From Saccharicrinis carchari (GTDB lineage Bacteria > Bacteroidota > Bacteroidia > Bacteroidales > Marinilabiliaceae): a DNA stretch of 64,000 nt. The notes beneath the pieces were generated by a model. The model worked only from the letters and a program-made list of their open reading frames with translations. It did not search any database and was not told the DNA's origin. Positions 36,593 through 48,116 of the stretch are shown in pieces; within the stretch, counting starts at the first letter, position 1; each line of letters begins with the position of its first letter. The translations under genes and the position numbers were made by a program. The DNA lies in contig NZ_FXTB01000003.1 of NCBI RefSeq assembly GCF_900182605.1, positions 460,341 through 524,340 on the forward strand, in the 5' to 3' direction.

Positions 36593-39229
36593 TTAAAACA
36601 ACGACATCTGATCTTTGTCACTATCGTTCTTATGCTCATCTGTTTTCTCTTCAGGCTCTTCAATTTCTTCGGGCTCCGGTTTGGTAATAATAGGTTCCAG
36701 CTCGTTAATTTTGGAAACCTGATAGGTCGTCAACCTTTTTCCTCTTGCTTTAACACTCTTTACCCCGATAAACTCATCTACTTCAACAATCATCTTATCC
36801 CGATTCTTATCATCGCCACCAAATTTCACCTCTAAACGGGGATAATCTACTGTAGTAACCTGCACAGGGTACGACTTGCTATTTTCACCGATAAAGCTCA
36901 ATGGCTTGGTGGATGGCTCCAGTTGAAAGCGTTTTAAATAGAAAAACTTTTGGTCAGCATCATAATAGGCTACTGACCATACCTTGTCGGCTTTAAATTT
37001 TTCAATAATAAGGATATTGTCTTCGTAATGGTTGGTGAGGTCGAACCCGGTATGGTAAAACTGGCCGTCTTTGGTGATTACCAAAATAAGGTCGTCGGCA
37101 TGGAACTCGCCCAAATAATCGCCTCTGTTGTCGGAGTTCAGGCGGAGTACATCTTTGTCGAACCATATTTTTCGCCCGCCCAGCGTTGAGCCTCCTTTTT
37201 TGCGTAGACTAACCTTTTGTACGGTATGTTTTGTGAGTATGTTGCCAATGGCACTGCGCCCTTTTATGGCAAGATCGGCCATGTCGTAGTCAAAAACCAC
37301 GTTACGCATCCGCGCTTTTGGTTTCAGCGTTACTTTGAGTACCTCGGCCTCACCATTGGGGTTTACGCTAAAGTAAATTACATCCGACCCCTTGGTGCCT
37401 TTGGTAATATTATATTCCCTGTCGCGGGTAATACCGGTAACAGCAAAGCGCTTAACATATACCGGACCGGATTTTCCATCGCGGTATACCGCATTGTAAA
37501 TGGTTCGTTTGTCGGCTTTTTTAAATACCGCCAGGTGCATTACTCCTTTGCCAATAAAAGCTTTATCGCTTACCTTGGTTATGAGGTAACGACCATCTTT
37601 GTAGAAAATAATAATATCGTCTATGTCGGAGCAATCGCAAACAAACTCATCACGACGTAGCGATGTGCCCATGAATCCCTCATTTCGGTTTATATACAGC
37701 TTTTCGTTTTTAACCACTACTTTGGAAGCTTCTATACTTTCAAAACTTCTAAGTTCCGTCTGACGGGGATAATTTTTTCCGTATGTTTTTTTTATGTGCT
37801 TAAAATAGTTGATGGAATATGGCACGATGTTTTCCAAATTGTAGGCTATTTGCTCCATCTCCTCCTCCAGCGACGATATATATTCATCGGCTTTGTGTGC
37901 ATCAAAGCGAGAAATACGCTTTATTTTAATTTCGGTTAGTTTAATAATATCGTCGCGGGTAACCTCGCGGCGCAGATTGGCCGTAAAGGGTTTCAATCCA
38001 TTGTCGATGGTTTGAATTATGGCCTCCATCGTTTCACAGTCTTCTATCTTCTGGTATATTTTATTTTCGATAAAAATACGTTCAAGTGATGCAAAGTGCC
38101 ATGATTCAAGCAATTCGTCACGCCTTATCTCCAACTCTCTGGTGAGTAGATGTACTGTTTGGTCGGTGTTTTGTTTTAGTATTTGCGAAACGGGCAAAAA
38201 CTTAGGGGTATTGTCTTCTATCAAACAAGAGTTAGGCGATATTGATATCTCGCAATCGGTAAAAGCGTAAAGCGCATCGATGGTTTTATCGGTAGACACA
38301 CCCGGGGGCAGATGAATTAATATTTCTACTTTTTCTGCCGTGTTGTCGTCAATTTTTTTGATTTTTATTTTACCCTTTTCGTTGGCCTTGATAATGGTTT
38401 CAATAAGGGTAGAGGTGTTTTTGCCGTACGGAATATCAGTGATATTAAGGGTGCGGCTATCCTCTTTTACAATGCGGGCACGTATTTTAACGGCGCCTCC
38501 ACGTAAGCCATCGTTGTAACGCGAAACATCGGCCATGCCACCAGTAGGAAAGTCAGGGAAAAGCTCAAAATCTTTGCCTTCGAGATGACGGATTGAAGCA
38601 TCTATGAGTTCGTTAAAGTTGTGGGGCAATATTTTTGATGCCAGCCCTACAGCAATACCCTCCACACCCTGCGCTAGTAGCAAAGGGAACTTAACCGGAA
38701 GTGTGATGGGTTCTTTGTTACGCCCATCGTAACTCATCTTCCAGTGTGTTGTTTTGGGATTAAACACTACTTCGTGGGCAAACTTGGTGAGTCGTGCTTC
38801 TATGTAACGTGCTGCAGCAGCTCCATCTCCGGTGGCTACATTACCCCAGTTTCCTTGTGTGTCGATGAGCAAATTCTTTTGCCCCAATTGTACCAAAGCA
38901 TCCCCAATAGAAGCATCGCCATGCGGATGAAACTGCATGGTGAAACCAATAATATTGGCCACTTTATTGTATCTGCCATCGTCCATGCGTCGCATGGCAT
39001 GCAGGATGCGTCGCTGAACGGGCTTTAACCCATCGTGGATATGCGGTACGGCACGTTCAAGGATTACATACGAGGCATAATCCAAAAACCAACTTTTATA
39101 CATGCCGCGTAGGTGCGAAATTCGTGTGTCGGCCACCGGCGTGTTTTCGCTGCCCTCCTCTCCGTGGCCATGCGACTCATGATCGGGTTCCAATGCTTCG
39201 TTGTTTGGTGTGTTTATGTCGTCCTTCAT
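36593..39229 (-). CDS. parC: DNA topoisomerase IV subunit A (GyrA/ParC family)
   Basis: This 878-residue type IIA topoisomerase A subunit decatenates chromosomes with the ParE encoded upstream. The catalytic Tyr is Tyr142 in AARYIEARL. The quinolone-region motif reads HPHGDASIGDAL (101-112). The C-terminal half holds beta-pinwheel repeats but no canonical GyrA box was seen. This and the immediate pairing with a 610-residue B subunit favour topo IV over gyrase. The acidic C-terminal tail ends KDQMSLF. It lies 85 bp after parE. Confidence 0.9.
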   Translation of the reverse strand: MKDDINTPNNEALEPDHESHGHGEEGSENTPVADTRISHLRGMYKSWFLDYASYVILERAVPHIHDGLKPVQRRILHAMRRMDDGRYNKVANIIGFTMQFHPHGDASIGDALVQLGQKNLLIDTQGNWGNVATGDGAAAARYIEARLTKFAHEVVFNPKTTHWKMSYDGRNKEPITLPVKFPLLLAQGVEGIAVGLASKILPHNFNELIDASIRHLEGKDFELFPDFPTGGMADVSRYNDGLRGGAVKIRARIVKEDSRTLNITDIPYGKNTSTLIETIIKANEKGKIKIKKIDDNTAEKVEILIHLPPGVSTDKTIDALYAFTDCEISISPNSCLIEDNTPKFLPVSQILKQNTDQTVHLLTRELEIRRDELLESWHFASLERIFIENKIYQKIEDCETMEAIIQTIDNGLKPFTANLRREVTRDDIIKLTEIKIKRISRFDAHKADEYISSLEEEMEQIAYNLENIVPYSINYFKHIKKTYGKNYPRQTELRSFESIEASKVVVKNEKLYINRNEGFMGTSLRRDEFVCDCSDIDDIIIFYKDGRYLITKVSDKAFIGKGVMHLAVFKKADKRTIYNAVYRDGKSGPVYVKRFAVTGITRDREYNITKGTKGSDVIYFSVNPNGEAEVLKVTLKPKARMRNVVFDYDMADLAIKGRSAIGNILTKHTVQKVSLRKKGGSTLGGRKIWFDKDVLRLNSDNRGDYLGEFHADDLILVITKDGQFYHTGFDLTNHYEDNILIIEKFKADKVWSVAYYDADQKFFYLKRFQLEPSTKPLSFIGENSKSYPVQVTTVDYPRLEVKFGGDDKNRDKMIVEVDEFIGVKSVKARGKRLTTYQVSKINELEPIITKPEPEEIEEPEEKTDEHKNDSDKDQMSLF

Positions 39230-39314
39230 TTCTTTTGTTAGCGTTTCCTTGTTTATTTGGTCAACTGCTTATGATAGCTTTTCAAATTACCTTTGTGCAC
39301 TTTTTAGCTACTGT

Positions 39315-41147
39315 TTACACAGGATCTTCTTCAATAACCAGATTCTCAATAATAAACTCTTGTCTATCGGGGGTGTTTTTGCCCATGTAAAAGGTTAGCA
39401 GTTCTTGCACCGGGTCTCCCTTTTTCATACGTACAGGTTCTAAGCGGATATCTTTGGCTATAAAATGTTTGAACTCATCGGGGCTAATCTCACCCAATCC
39501 CTTAAAGCGGGTTATCTCCGGATTTGTACCCAGTTTTTTCATCGCTTTCTGACGTTCTTCTTCGGTGTAGCAATATATGGTTTTCTTTTTGTTTCGTACC
39601 CTGAATAAGGGGGTCTGCAATATGTACAAGTGACCGTTTTTAATTAATTCGGGAAAGAATTGCAAAAAGAAAGTAATTAACAACAGACGGATGTGCATGC
39701 CGTCCACATCGGCATCGGTAGCAATAATAACGTGGTTGTAACGCAATGTTTCCAGGCCATCTTCAATATTAAGTGCCGCCTGTAAAAGATTAAACTCCTC
39801 GTTTTCGTATACCACCTTGCGCGAAAGGCCATAGGAGTTTAAGGGTTTTCCTTTTAAGCTAAAAACGGCTTGTGTATTTACATTGCGCGCTTTGGTTATT
39901 GATCCACTGGCTGAGTCGCCCTCAGTAATAAAAATGGATGAGTGTGGCGCATCTTCGTGTTTAGAGCTATAGTGAACACGGCAGTCGCGCAGTTTTTTAT
40001 TATGTAAGCTTACCTTTTTTGCGCGCTCCCTGGCCAGCTTTTTTATGCCCGATATGGCTTTGCGTTCTTTTTCGGAGTCCAGGATTTTACGCATAAGGGC
40101 ATCTGCCGTTTCCGTATTACGGTGTAAAAAGTTATCCAGCTCTTTTTTAATAAAGTCCACTACATAATTTCGTACTGTAGGGCCTTCAGGTCCCATATCT
40201 TTAGAGCCCAGTTTTGTTTTAGTCTGGGACTCAAACACAGGTTCTTCAATTTTTATGCTGATGGCCGCAACAATACCCGAACGAATATCTGACACTTCAA
40301 AGTTTTTGTTGTAGAACTCGCGGACAGTTTTTACCAAAGCCTCTCTGAACGCCACTTGGTGCGTACCGCCCTGGGTGGTGTGTTGTCCGTTAACAAAGGT
40401 ATAATACTCCTCGCCATACTGGTTTCCGTGCGTAAGTGCTACCTCAAAATCGTCGGTGGTAAGATGGATGAGCGGATAAAGACCCGGAGAAGTCATGTTG
40501 TCGTTCAGCAAATCCAGCAATCCGTTTTTCGATTTGTACAGGGTGCCGTTATAATAAATGGATAGTCCGGCATTCAGATAAGTGTAATTTTTCAGGAGCG
40601 GTTCGATGTACTCGTCACGGTAGTTGTATTTTTTAAAAATATCAGCGTCCGGAACAAAGGATACAGAGGTGCCGTTGGGTTCTGCACTGCTTTCAACGTC
40701 GTGTTCTATTACTACATTGCCTTGCGAAAAATCAACTTTTTTACACTCTCCCTCGCGAAATGCCGTAACTGAGAATTTTGTTGACAGTGCATTTACAGCT
40801 TTTATCCCTACTCCGTTAAGGCCTACGGACTTTTTAAATACCTTGCTGTCGTACTTCGCTCCTGTGTTCATTTTAGATGCTACATCCACCACCTTACCCA
40901 GGGGAATGCCGCGTCCGTAGTCGCGCACGGTAACCACACCGTCCTGCACGTTTACCTCAATTTTTTTGCCATGGCCCATCATGTACTCATCTATGGAGTT
41001 GTCCATTACTTCTTTCAACAGTACATATATTCCGTCGTCGGGATAGGCGCCATCACCCAGCTTGCCGATGTACATGCCCGGACGCTTTCGGATGTGCTCT
41101 TTCCAGTCCAGAGTTCGGATGGTTTCTTCTGAATATTGCTGCGACAT
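39315..41147 (-). CDS. parE: DNA topoisomerase IV subunit B
   Basis: This 610-residue ATPase subunit has an N-terminal GHKL domain ([14 protein letters not shown], then the GRGIPLG motif) and a C-terminal TOPRIM domain ([11 protein letters not shown], and [13 protein letters not shown]). It is shorter than GyrB, which is usual for Bacteroidetes ParE. With parC downstream it forms topoisomerase IV. A true gyrase pair would be expected elsewhere in the genome. It diverges from the acyl-CoA synthetase gene. Confidence 0.92.
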   Translation of the reverse strand: MSQQYSEETIRTLDWKEHIRKRPGMYIGKLGDGAYPDDGIYVLLKEVMDNSIDEYMMGHGKKIEVNVQDGVVTVRDYGRGIPLGKVVDVASKMNTGAKYDSKVFKKSVGLNGVGIKAVNALSTKFSVTAFREGECKKVDFSQGNVVIEHDVESSAEPNGTSVSFVPDADIFKKYNYRDEYIEPLLKNYTYLNAGLSIYYNGTLYKSKNGLLDLLNDNMTSPGLYPLIHLTTDDFEVALTHGNQYGEEYYTFVNGQHTTQGGTHQVAFREALVKTVREFYNKNFEVSDIRSGIVAAISIKIEEPVFESQTKTKLGSKDMGPEGPTVRNYVVDFIKKELDNFLHRNTETADALMRKILDSEKERKAISGIKKLARERAKKVSLHNKKLRDCRVHYSSKHEDAPHSSIFITEGDSASGSITKARNVNTQAVFSLKGKPLNSYGLSRKVVYENEEFNLLQAALNIEDGLETLRYNHVIIATDADVDGMHIRLLLITFFLQFFPELIKNGHLYILQTPLFRVRNKKKTIYCYTEEERQKAMKKLGTNPEITRFKGLGEISPDEFKHFIAKDIRLEPVRMKKGDPVQELLTFYMGKNTPDRQEFIIENLVIEEDPV

Positions 41148-41546
41148 AGCTTTTTGTGTTTTTAAATGAGTTGATCTTACTCCAACAATACTGAATTGTT
41201 TGGCATTAAAAATTCTTCAAATATAATAAAAGCGAATCTTGTTTGGCAATTCTTTTATCAACACCTCAAACGGGATAGGCCATAAGCAAAGAGAATAGTC
41301 ATGTAAAACAGGGGGTTGGCTCTGTTTTGCTTAGTACATGATGCAACCAAGGTTTCGTTATTATTCGTACCGTGATAGTGTATTCAAATGCAATAGAATA
41401 TCGATAAGAAATAATATTACTTACTCTACCCAAAATAAAATATTACTTTTGCGCCTCAATACTTCCCGGTTTATAAACCGGCACTATAAGTTTGGCCAAG
41501 CAACCCACCTGTTTTCCGACCATTGTTTAATAATATCATTAATTGC
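41148..41546. other. Divergent gap between parE and the acyl-CoA synthetase gene
   Basis: This 399-bp region has no gene that I can support. A candidate -7 element for the rightward gene is at 41444-41451. Nothing else was recognised. Confidence 0.55.
41444..41451 (+). promoter_or_regulatory. Candidate -7 element for the acyl-CoA synthetase gene
   Basis: TACTTTTG matches TAnnTTTG, about 95 bp before the start codon. The -33 position lacks a clear TTG. Confidence 0.35.
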
Positions 41547-43202
41547 ATGTTTAAAAAATATTTAAGAAAATCTGAATTTACATCACTTGAAGATTTTCAG
41601 AAAAATTTTGAAATAATTGTACCTGATCGTTTTAATTTTGCATACGATGTGGTGGATAAATACGCCAGCGTTGCCCCGTGTAAAAGGGCCATGTGTTGGG
41701 TAAATGATAAGGGTGAAACCCATGAATTTACTTTTGCCGATTTAAAAAAGGCAAGCGATCAAACCGCTTCGTATTTTCAATCCTTAGGTATTCAACGCGG
41801 AGATAAAGTGATGTTGATACTCAAAAGGAGATATGAATTTTGGTTTTCGATTTTGGCTTTGCATAAAATTGGGGCGGTTGGCGTGCCGGCAACCCATCTT
41901 TTAACCCATAAAGATATCCGCTACCGGAATAATGCGGCAGGAATTAAGATGATTGTTGCGGTTGCGGAACCGAATATAGTGAACAATATCAACCAGGCAA
42001 TGGCTAAATCTCCAAGCGTAGAAAAGCTTGTGGCGGTGGGAGATGCTACACCTCCGGGTTGGTTGTCGTTGCATAAAGGGATGGAGAAAGCAGTTCCTTT
42101 TGTGAGGCCAGAGGGAAATGAGGCACAGGAAAACACCGACATATCCTTGTTGTATTTCACATCGGGCACCACCGCCGAGCCAAAGATGGTTGCACATAAT
42201 TTTACTTACCCTTTAAGTCATATAGTAACGGCCAAATATTGGCAGAATGTACAGGATAACGGGCTCCATCTTACGGTATCAGATACCGGATGGGCCAAGT
42301 CAGTTTGGGGCAAGCTGTATGGACAATGGCTGGCTGGATCGGCCGTATTTGTTTACGATTTTGAGAAATTTACACCAGCCGATCTTTTAGAGAAAATAGA
42401 TACTTTTAAGATTACCAGCCTTTGTGCTCCACCTACCATTTACCGCTTTTTAATTCGCGAAGATCTCACGCAGTATAACTTGTCAGCTCTGAAATCGGCT
42501 TCGGTAGCCGGTGAGCCCTTAAATCCAATTATCTACGATACTTTTTATAAACAAACCGGATTAAAACTTAAAGAAGGTTTTGGACAGACGGAGACGGCCG
42601 TACAAATTGCCAACTTCCCTGGCATGGAGCCCAAGCCCGGGTCAACGGGTGTTCCATCACCCATCTTTGATATTAGACTGGTCAATAATGAAGGCATGCC
42701 GTGCATCGATGGTGAGGTGGGAGAGATTACTATTCACACGGCAGAAAAAGTGCCGGTGGGCCTATTTATGGGTTATTATCGCGACCAGGAAAAAACCGCT
42801 TCGTGTTATTATGGGGGTAATTACCATACCGGCGACCTTGCATGGCGCGACGAAGATGGATATTATTGGTTTGTTGGCCGCCTGGACGATGTGATAAAAA
42901 GTTCAGGTTATCGTATCGGTCCTTTTGAAGTGGAAAATGCGCTGATGACTCACCTCGCCGTGGTGGAATGTGCCATCACTGCAGTTCCGGACGAGATTCG
43001 CGGACAGGTAGTAAAAGCCACCATCATATTGGCTCCCGAATATCGACCGGGGGATGAGGACTTGGTTCAACAAATTCAGGATCACGTTAAATCGGTGACG
43101 GCACCATATAAATATCCCAGAATTATTGATTTTGTAACCGAGTTGCCTAAAACCATTAGTGGTAAAATACGCCGTGTGGAGATCAGGGAAGGTATTGTTT
43201 AA
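41547..43202 (+). CDS. AMP-forming acyl-CoA synthetase
   Basis: This 551-residue enzyme belongs to the ANL adenylating superfamily, nearest the acetyl-CoA/medium-chain acyl-CoA synthetase group. It activates a carboxylic acid with ATP and then forms the CoA thioester. The ATP-binding motif YFTSGTTAEPKMV and the GFGQTE motif are present, as are the TGDLAWRDEDGYYWFVGR hinge block and the catalytic C-terminal Lys in KTISGKIRR. I choose the ATG at 41547; the in-frame TTG upstream would add eight residues. Acetate, propionate or a medium-chain acid are all possible substrates. Confidence 0.88.
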   Translation: MFKKYLRKSEFTSLEDFQKNFEIIVPDRFNFAYDVVDKYASVAPCKRAMCWVNDKGETHEFTFADLKKASDQTASYFQSLGIQRGDKVMLILKRRYEFWFSILALHKIGAVGVPATHLLTHKDIRYRNNAAGIKMIVAVAEPNIVNNINQAMAKSPSVEKLVAVGDATPPGWLSLHKGMEKAVPFVRPEGNEAQENTDISLLYFTSGTTAEPKMVAHNFTYPLSHIVTAKYWQNVQDNGLHLTVSDTGWAKSVWGKLYGQWLAGSAVFVYDFEKFTPADLLEKIDTFKITSLCAPPTIYRFLIREDLTQYNLSALKSASVAGEPLNPIIYDTFYKQTGLKLKEGFGQTETAVQIANFPGMEPKPGSTGVPSPIFDIRLVNNEGMPCIDGEVGEITIHTAEKVPVGLFMGYYRDQEKTASCYYGGNYHTGDLAWRDEDGYYWFVGRLDDVIKSSGYRIGPFEVENALMTHLAVVECAITAVPDEIRGQVVKATIILAPEYRPGDEDLVQQIQDHVKSVTAPYKYPRIIDFVTELPKTISGKIRRVEIREGIV

Positions 43203-43348
43203 ACATGTCCGACAGCCATTTGATGGCATTATTTGTTAAATTATTATCCGGCATATTTGTTTTTTAGGTCAATAGATGATTTTTATCGTAAAATCTCATT
43301 ATCTTAAATGCCTATCTTTTTATTCTAAATCATTTAGAAAAAACAACT

Positions 43349-45643
43349 ATGTCAGACTCCAAAATCAGAATTCAAGACGCATTAGATTATCATACCAAAG
43401 GCTTACCCGGTAAAATTGAAGTAATCCCCACCAAGGCCACTAAAACACAGCGCGACTTAGCATTGGCCTATTCACCGGGCGTGGCAGAACCCTGCCGGAA
43501 AATTGCCGACAATGTAGATGATGTGTATAAATATACTGCTAAAGGAAATCTGGTAGCCGTTATATCCAACGGAACAGCCGTGCTGGGACTTGGAAATATT
43601 GGGGCGGAGGCTTCTAAACCTGTAATGGAGGGCAAAGGTTTATTGTTTAAGATATTTGCCGGGATAGATGTTTTTGACTTAGAGATCAACTCTACGGATA
43701 TTGAAGAATTTATTACAGTAGTTAAAGCTTTGGAGCCTACTTTTGGGGGGATTAACCTGGAGGATATAAAAGCGCCGGACTGTTTTGAGATAGAACGCCG
43801 CCTGAAAGCTGAGCTTAATATTCCCATTATGCACGATGATCAGCACGGTACTGCCATTATATCGGGGGCAGCTTTAATTAATGCTTTAATTGTATTAGAT
43901 AAAAAGGCAAGCGATGTTAAGGTGTTGGTTTCAGGGGCGGGTGCTTCGGCCATATCGTGTATTAAAATATTTATAGAGCTGGGGGTAGATAAAAATAACA
44001 TAGTGGTATGCGATTCTAAGGGGGTGATTCGGTCGGACAGAGAAAACCTGCAGCGTAGCAAAAAGGAATTTGCCACAGATAAGGATTTGCATCAAATGGA
44101 GGATGCTATTGAGGGTATGGATGTTTTTCTTGGTCTTTCGCAGGGTAATGTGATGACACCGGAAATGCTGAACAAGATGGCACCTAACCCTCTTGTTTTT
44201 GCACTCGCTAACCCGGACCCCGAAATAAACTACGAACTGGCCATGGCAACACGCAAGGATGTTTTGATGGCTACCGGACGTTCCGACCATCCCAATCAGG
44301 TGAACAATGTGCTGGGGTTTCCTTTTATATTCAGAGGAGCTTTAGATGTAAGGGCCACGGAAATTAACGAAGAAATGAAGCTCGCAGCGGTAAAAGCGAT
44401 TGCCGATTTAGCCAGACAAAATGTTCCGGATGTGGTAACCAAAGCCTACAATTTGGAAACCATGTCCTTCGGGCGGGATTATATTATTCCCAAGCCTTTG
44501 GATCCACGTTTGCTTACCGAAGTGGCACCGGCTGTAGCCAAGGCGGCTATGGAGAGCGGTGTGGCAAAAAATCCCATTAGCGACTGGGACGATTACAAGG
44601 CCAGCCTGGTGAAACGACTGGGCAACGACGATCAAATTATTCGTCGCCTTACTAACAAGGCCAAGCAAAATCCCAAAAGGGTGGTATTTGCCGAGGCGGA
44701 GGACTACAGAGTGCTCAAAGCGGCACAGATTGCCTTGGACGAGGGTATCGCTATACCTATTCTATTAGGGGATGAGGATAATATACAAAAGCTCATAAAA
44801 AAGCATCAGTTGGATTTGGGCGATACACAGATTATTAACCCGCAAAGCAAGGCATATGGTCAGATGGTAGAGAGATATGGTAAGCTGTTTCACGAAAAAC
44901 GAAAGCGTAGAGGTTACAATCCGTACGAGGCAGCCAACGAAATGAAAAAACGAAATTTCTTTGGTTGTATGATGGTGGAAACCGGCGAAGCAGATGCCAT
45001 CATTTCCGGTATCAGCCGTAAGTATACACAAACCATTAAGCCGGCACTACAAATAATTGGCACCGACGATCCCGACAAAAAAGTTTCGAGCATGTATTTG
45101 ATGCTTACCAAACGGGGGCCGCTGTTTTTTACCGACACCACCATGATTCCTAATCCTACCTCGGAAGAGCTGGTGGACATCGCCTATCAGGCAGCCAGTG
45201 CCGTCCATAAAATGATGAATATTGTGCCTAAGGTGGCTTTTTTGGCATATTCTAATTTTGGCTCATCAGACGATGCAGAACCCAAGCTGGTGCGCAAAGC
45301 AGCAGCCCTGATGAAGGCCAAACACCCACACATTATTTCCGATGGCGAAATACAGGCTAACTTTGCGTTCAACCAACAGGAGCTCAAGGATAATTATCCC
45401 TTTACCACTTTAATTGATAACGAGCCCAATGTGCTGGTGTTTCCTACGCTTAGCTCCGCCAATATTGCCTATAAATTATTACAAGTGATGAAAAGTGCAG
45501 AAGCCATAGGGCCTATTATCCTGGGCATGAAACGTCCGGTGCATATTTTACAGATGGGTAGTTCGGTGCGCGAGGTGCTCAATATGATTACTATAGCCAC
45601 CATCGATGCCCAGATAAAAGCGGGCAAAGGCAGTGGCCAATAG
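43349..45643 (+). CDS. maeB: NADP-dependent malic enzyme MaeB, malic enzyme-phosphotransacetylase fusion
   Basis: This 764-residue protein decarboxylates malate to pyruvate with NADP. The malic enzyme part covers residues about 1-420, with SPGVAEPCR, the metal-binding DDQHGTA, the Rossmann VSGAGASAI and [10 protein letters not shown] motifs. A phosphotransacetylase-like domain fills about 430-764 ([14 protein letters not shown]), and in MaeB this domain mainly senses acetyl-CoA for regulation. Both parts are full length. It lies 146 bp downstream of the acyl-CoA synthetase gene. Confidence 0.94.
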   Translation: MSDSKIRIQDALDYHTKGLPGKIEVIPTKATKTQRDLALAYSPGVAEPCRKIADNVDDVYKYTAKGNLVAVISNGTAVLGLGNIGAEASKPVMEGKGLLFKIFAGIDVFDLEINSTDIEEFITVVKALEPTFGGINLEDIKAPDCFEIERRLKAELNIPIMHDDQHGTAIISGAALINALIVLDKKASDVKVLVSGAGASAISCIKIFIELGVDKNNIVVCDSKGVIRSDRENLQRSKKEFATDKDLHQMEDAIEGMDVFLGLSQGNVMTPEMLNKMAPNPLVFALANPDPEINYELAMATRKDVLMATGRSDHPNQVNNVLGFPFIFRGALDVRATEINEEMKLAAVKAIADLARQNVPDVVTKAYNLETMSFGRDYIIPKPLDPRLLTEVAPAVAKAAMESGVAKNPISDWDDYKASLVKRLGNDDQIIRRLTNKAKQNPKRVVFAEAEDYRVLKAAQIALDEGIAIPILLGDEDNIQKLIKKHQLDLGDTQIINPQSKAYGQMVERYGKLFHEKRKRRGYNPYEAANEMKKRNFFGCMMVETGEADAIISGISRKYTQTIKPALQIIGTDDPDKKVSSMYLMLTKRGPLFFTDTTMIPNPTSEELVDIAYQAASAVHKMMNIVPKVAFLAYSNFGSSDDAEPKLVRKAAALMKAKHPHIISDGEIQANFAFNQQELKDNYPFTTLIDNEPNVLVFPTLSSANIAYKLLQVMKSAEAIGPIILGMKRPVHILQMGSSVREVLNMITIATIDAQIKAGKGSGQ

Positions 45644-45707
45644 TTGAGTTGTTATTGTTATGCAATCGTATCTTAAATGATGTAAGCCAATTGTTTTGGC
45701 TTTAAAT

Positions 45708-47207
45708 TTAAACCATCGAGAGCCATGAGGCGGAGTCTTTATACAGCTCCACGGGCTGAACGCTGTTTGTAAATTTATATGAGCTCACGAGCATGGCTAC
45801 ATCGTGTTTGAGGTTTTCGATGGCATTCAAAACTAAATCCTGTCTAAACCCTTTAACACCCATATCAAACACAAGATTGGCAGAAACAACGCGACTGATT
45901 ATTTTTCCCAGATCCACATATTTACGCTGAACCATTTTGGGTTTTAAAACAACATCTAAGCTACTTGCAAATTGCTTTGCCACTTGTTTAGTCAGAGAAT
46001 AGTCCATTAAAAATGCCAAAAGATTAGTTTGCTTTTTGCGTTGCATCAGTTTGTTTACCAATTCGGCTATTTGGGTGTATAGCATATCGTTTGATCCTTC
46101 AAAAATCTGAAAGGGTCGCGAATCGATGATGCCCCTTGAGCTAACACTCTCGGCTTTGTAGCCATTGGCGCCTTTTAATTGAGTGAGCGTTTGTGCAGAT
46201 TCTTGCATCAAATCGGTTACATAGGCCTTCATGCTGTTGGCCTCTACGGCATCCCCCGAGAGGTTATTTTCTACACCGGCATAATCTGCACTGCGGGCAC
46301 ACATGGCCGAACAAACGGTGAAGGCACTTTGAATTTTTGCAATTTGTTGTTTTATCTGGTCTAAAGCAATCAAGGGTTTGCCTGCTACAAAGCGGGTTTG
46401 GCAATGATTAATGGCTTCGTCAAGCATTCTGCGGATAAAACCCATACCCATGCCGGGAAATTGATAGCGGCTGCGGTGTAATAAATCCATCATTAGGTTA
46501 AGTCCTGTAGAAACGGGCTGTAATTTAAATTTTTCGGGTATTATTACATCCACTTTGTTTTTCCCGTAAGGGATGGGGTAAAGTCCCAGGTTGTTGTAGT
46601 ACTCTTCTACAATAATACGCTGATGGGGTTGTTGCACATCGCAAACAAAAAATTCGATATCGCGTGCCAATTTACCATCACCGTTTTTTAGGCGGGAGGT
46701 AATGAGCCAGTAGTCGGCCAAACCGGTTAAGCCTTGCCAATGTTTTGTTCCCTGTAAATGATAATTATTGCCTTGTTTTACACAAGAAGTATGCATGGAT
46801 AGCGCATCGCTTCCGTAATCGGGTTCAGTAATCATCAGGCCACCCATGTTTTGTTTGGTCAAAAACCGCTTAAATATACTTTTCTTGGCCTCGTCGCCGG
46901 CATACTTACCAACGGGTTCCAGAAAAAGGGCGATATTGATACCAAAGGTTAAGGATAAAGGCAATGACTCGTAGGAGGCGGCATCCATCATACCTATACA
47001 TTCTTTCATCACCACCCCTCTGCCTCCATATTCTGCAGGTATGCCTACCGAAAGTGGGTTTTGTGCCATGATATCGCGCAGTACCAAAGCAGGGAACCCC
47101 CTTTTTTGTACGAACTGTTCAATGTTGTCTCGCTCGTAAAATACACTTTTCAGTGTTTTATTAAATGTATCCAGATATTCTGAAAAGGGTACTTGTTCTT
47201 TACTCAT
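45708..47207 (-). CDS. Acyl-CoA dehydrogenase family protein
   Basis: This 499-residue flavoprotein oxidises an acyl-CoA to the enoyl-CoA. The middle domain has MITEPDYGSDA and GTKHWQGLTGLADYW. The C-terminal helical domain holds the likely catalytic Glu in FQIFEGSNDMLY, about residue 350. It is longer than ordinary 380-residue short-chain enzymes, with an added C-terminal helical part. The specificity is unknown. A candidate TetR-type operator lies 59-72 bp upstream, and the acyl-CoA synthetase gene nearby suggests fatty acid use. Confidence 0.85.
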   Translation of the reverse strand: MSKEQVPFSEYLDTFNKTLKSVFYERDNIEQFVQKRGFPALVLRDIMAQNPLSVGIPAEYGGRGVVMKECIGMMDAASYESLPLSLTFGINIALFLEPVGKYAGDEAKKSIFKRFLTKQNMGGLMITEPDYGSDALSMHTSCVKQGNNYHLQGTKHWQGLTGLADYWLITSRLKNGDGKLARDIEFFVCDVQQPHQRIIVEEYYNNLGLYPIPYGKNKVDVIIPEKFKLQPVSTGLNLMMDLLHRSRYQFPGMGMGFIRRMLDEAINHCQTRFVAGKPLIALDQIKQQIAKIQSAFTVCSAMCARSADYAGVENNLSGDAVEANSMKAYVTDLMQESAQTLTQLKGANGYKAESVSSRGIIDSRPFQIFEGSNDMLYTQIAELVNKLMQRKKQTNLLAFLMDYSLTKQVAKQFASSLDVVLKPKMVQRKYVDLGKIISRVVSANLVFDMGVKGFRQDLVLNAIENLKHDVAMLVSSYKFTNSVQPVELYKDSASWLSMV

Positions 47208-48116
47208 CTGTTGATTGTTTATATTTTTTCCTACAACTATGGGATACTAATACCATAGAATTAAACAAATGTTCATTTGGTATGATTATTTTAAACTTAT
47301 GCTATAAATAGTCGAGGGCTTCCCGTTGCAGTTTATTGCAGTTTATAATGCTAAGGTTTGACGTTGCATAACCAGCCCTGTTGGTTGCGTACGCGGTTGA
47401 TGATTACTTTGGCATAGACTGCGTCCACCGTAGAAAGCTTTAGTGTTCGAGGCCGAATACTGTTTTATAAATTATATAAATTGGCAATGAAAAGGTTATA
47501 TAGCAAAGGCAAAATGGAGGGTTAAACCTTTGTAAAAGTTTATCTTTTCCGGAGCGTAACAAAATCGCTTTTTCAATGCATATTTTAAGTTGATATTCTA
47601 TGGCCTACTGGACTATTTAGCCGTACTTGCTTTTCCTGATCCTTTTATTATTTGTGCGTATTTAAATTATTGGTTTCCGGTAAACTTTTCATTTAACTCT
47701 TAAACGCCATGTTTTGATGGGGAAGAGAGATTTTTAATTAGCGCAGGGCTTACATCCGCCTCAGATAATTTCCGTGAATAAAATCAGGTTAGGTGCCGTT
47801 AACAAAGCCGATAAAATAATTGTAATTAGCCAGAGCCTGCCAGCTATTCACTACCCGCCATCCGAAGGGATGAGACCTCCCGCTGCCAATCATTTAATTA
47901 GGCCGGAAGCCGCCAATTATCGGCCATCAACTGCACTATCCTTAACCAGACTCAATATAAATTACATAAATCTACGTATCTGGCCTTAAATATATCTACA
48001 TAATTGTATACTTTTATACTGGCAATACGTATTACATGGAGAAACAAATTTTAGATTGTTTAATTGTTTCTCTTTAATCCGTACAAACCGGCTCATAAAA
48101 AATAAATTATACGTTT
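47208..48116. other. Long divergent gap without a supported gene
   Basis: This 909-bp region separates the acyl-CoA dehydrogenase and the octaheme cytochrome. It includes a palindrome at 47266-47279 and a tandem duplication of GCAGTTTAT near 47331-47350. The rest is AT-rich. A 71-codon reading frame at 47774 has low-complexity, Pro-rich content and no family resemblance, so it is not called. Confidence 0.6.
47266..47279. promoter_or_regulatory. Candidate TetR-type operator upstream of acyl-CoA dehydrogenase
   Basis: CAAATG-TT-CATTTG is a perfect 6-bp inverted repeat. It lies 59 bp upstream of the dehydrogenase start, inside a larger ATACCA...TGGTAT imperfect palindrome (about 47250-47283). 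TetR/FadR-type regulators of fatty acid degradation bind such sites. No regulator gene is adjacent. Confidence 0.4.

Noticed and set aside
47774..47989. 71-codon plus-strand frame in the gap before the octaheme cytochrome
   Set aside because: Pro- and Asn-rich low-complexity translation with no family resemblance; likely chance.
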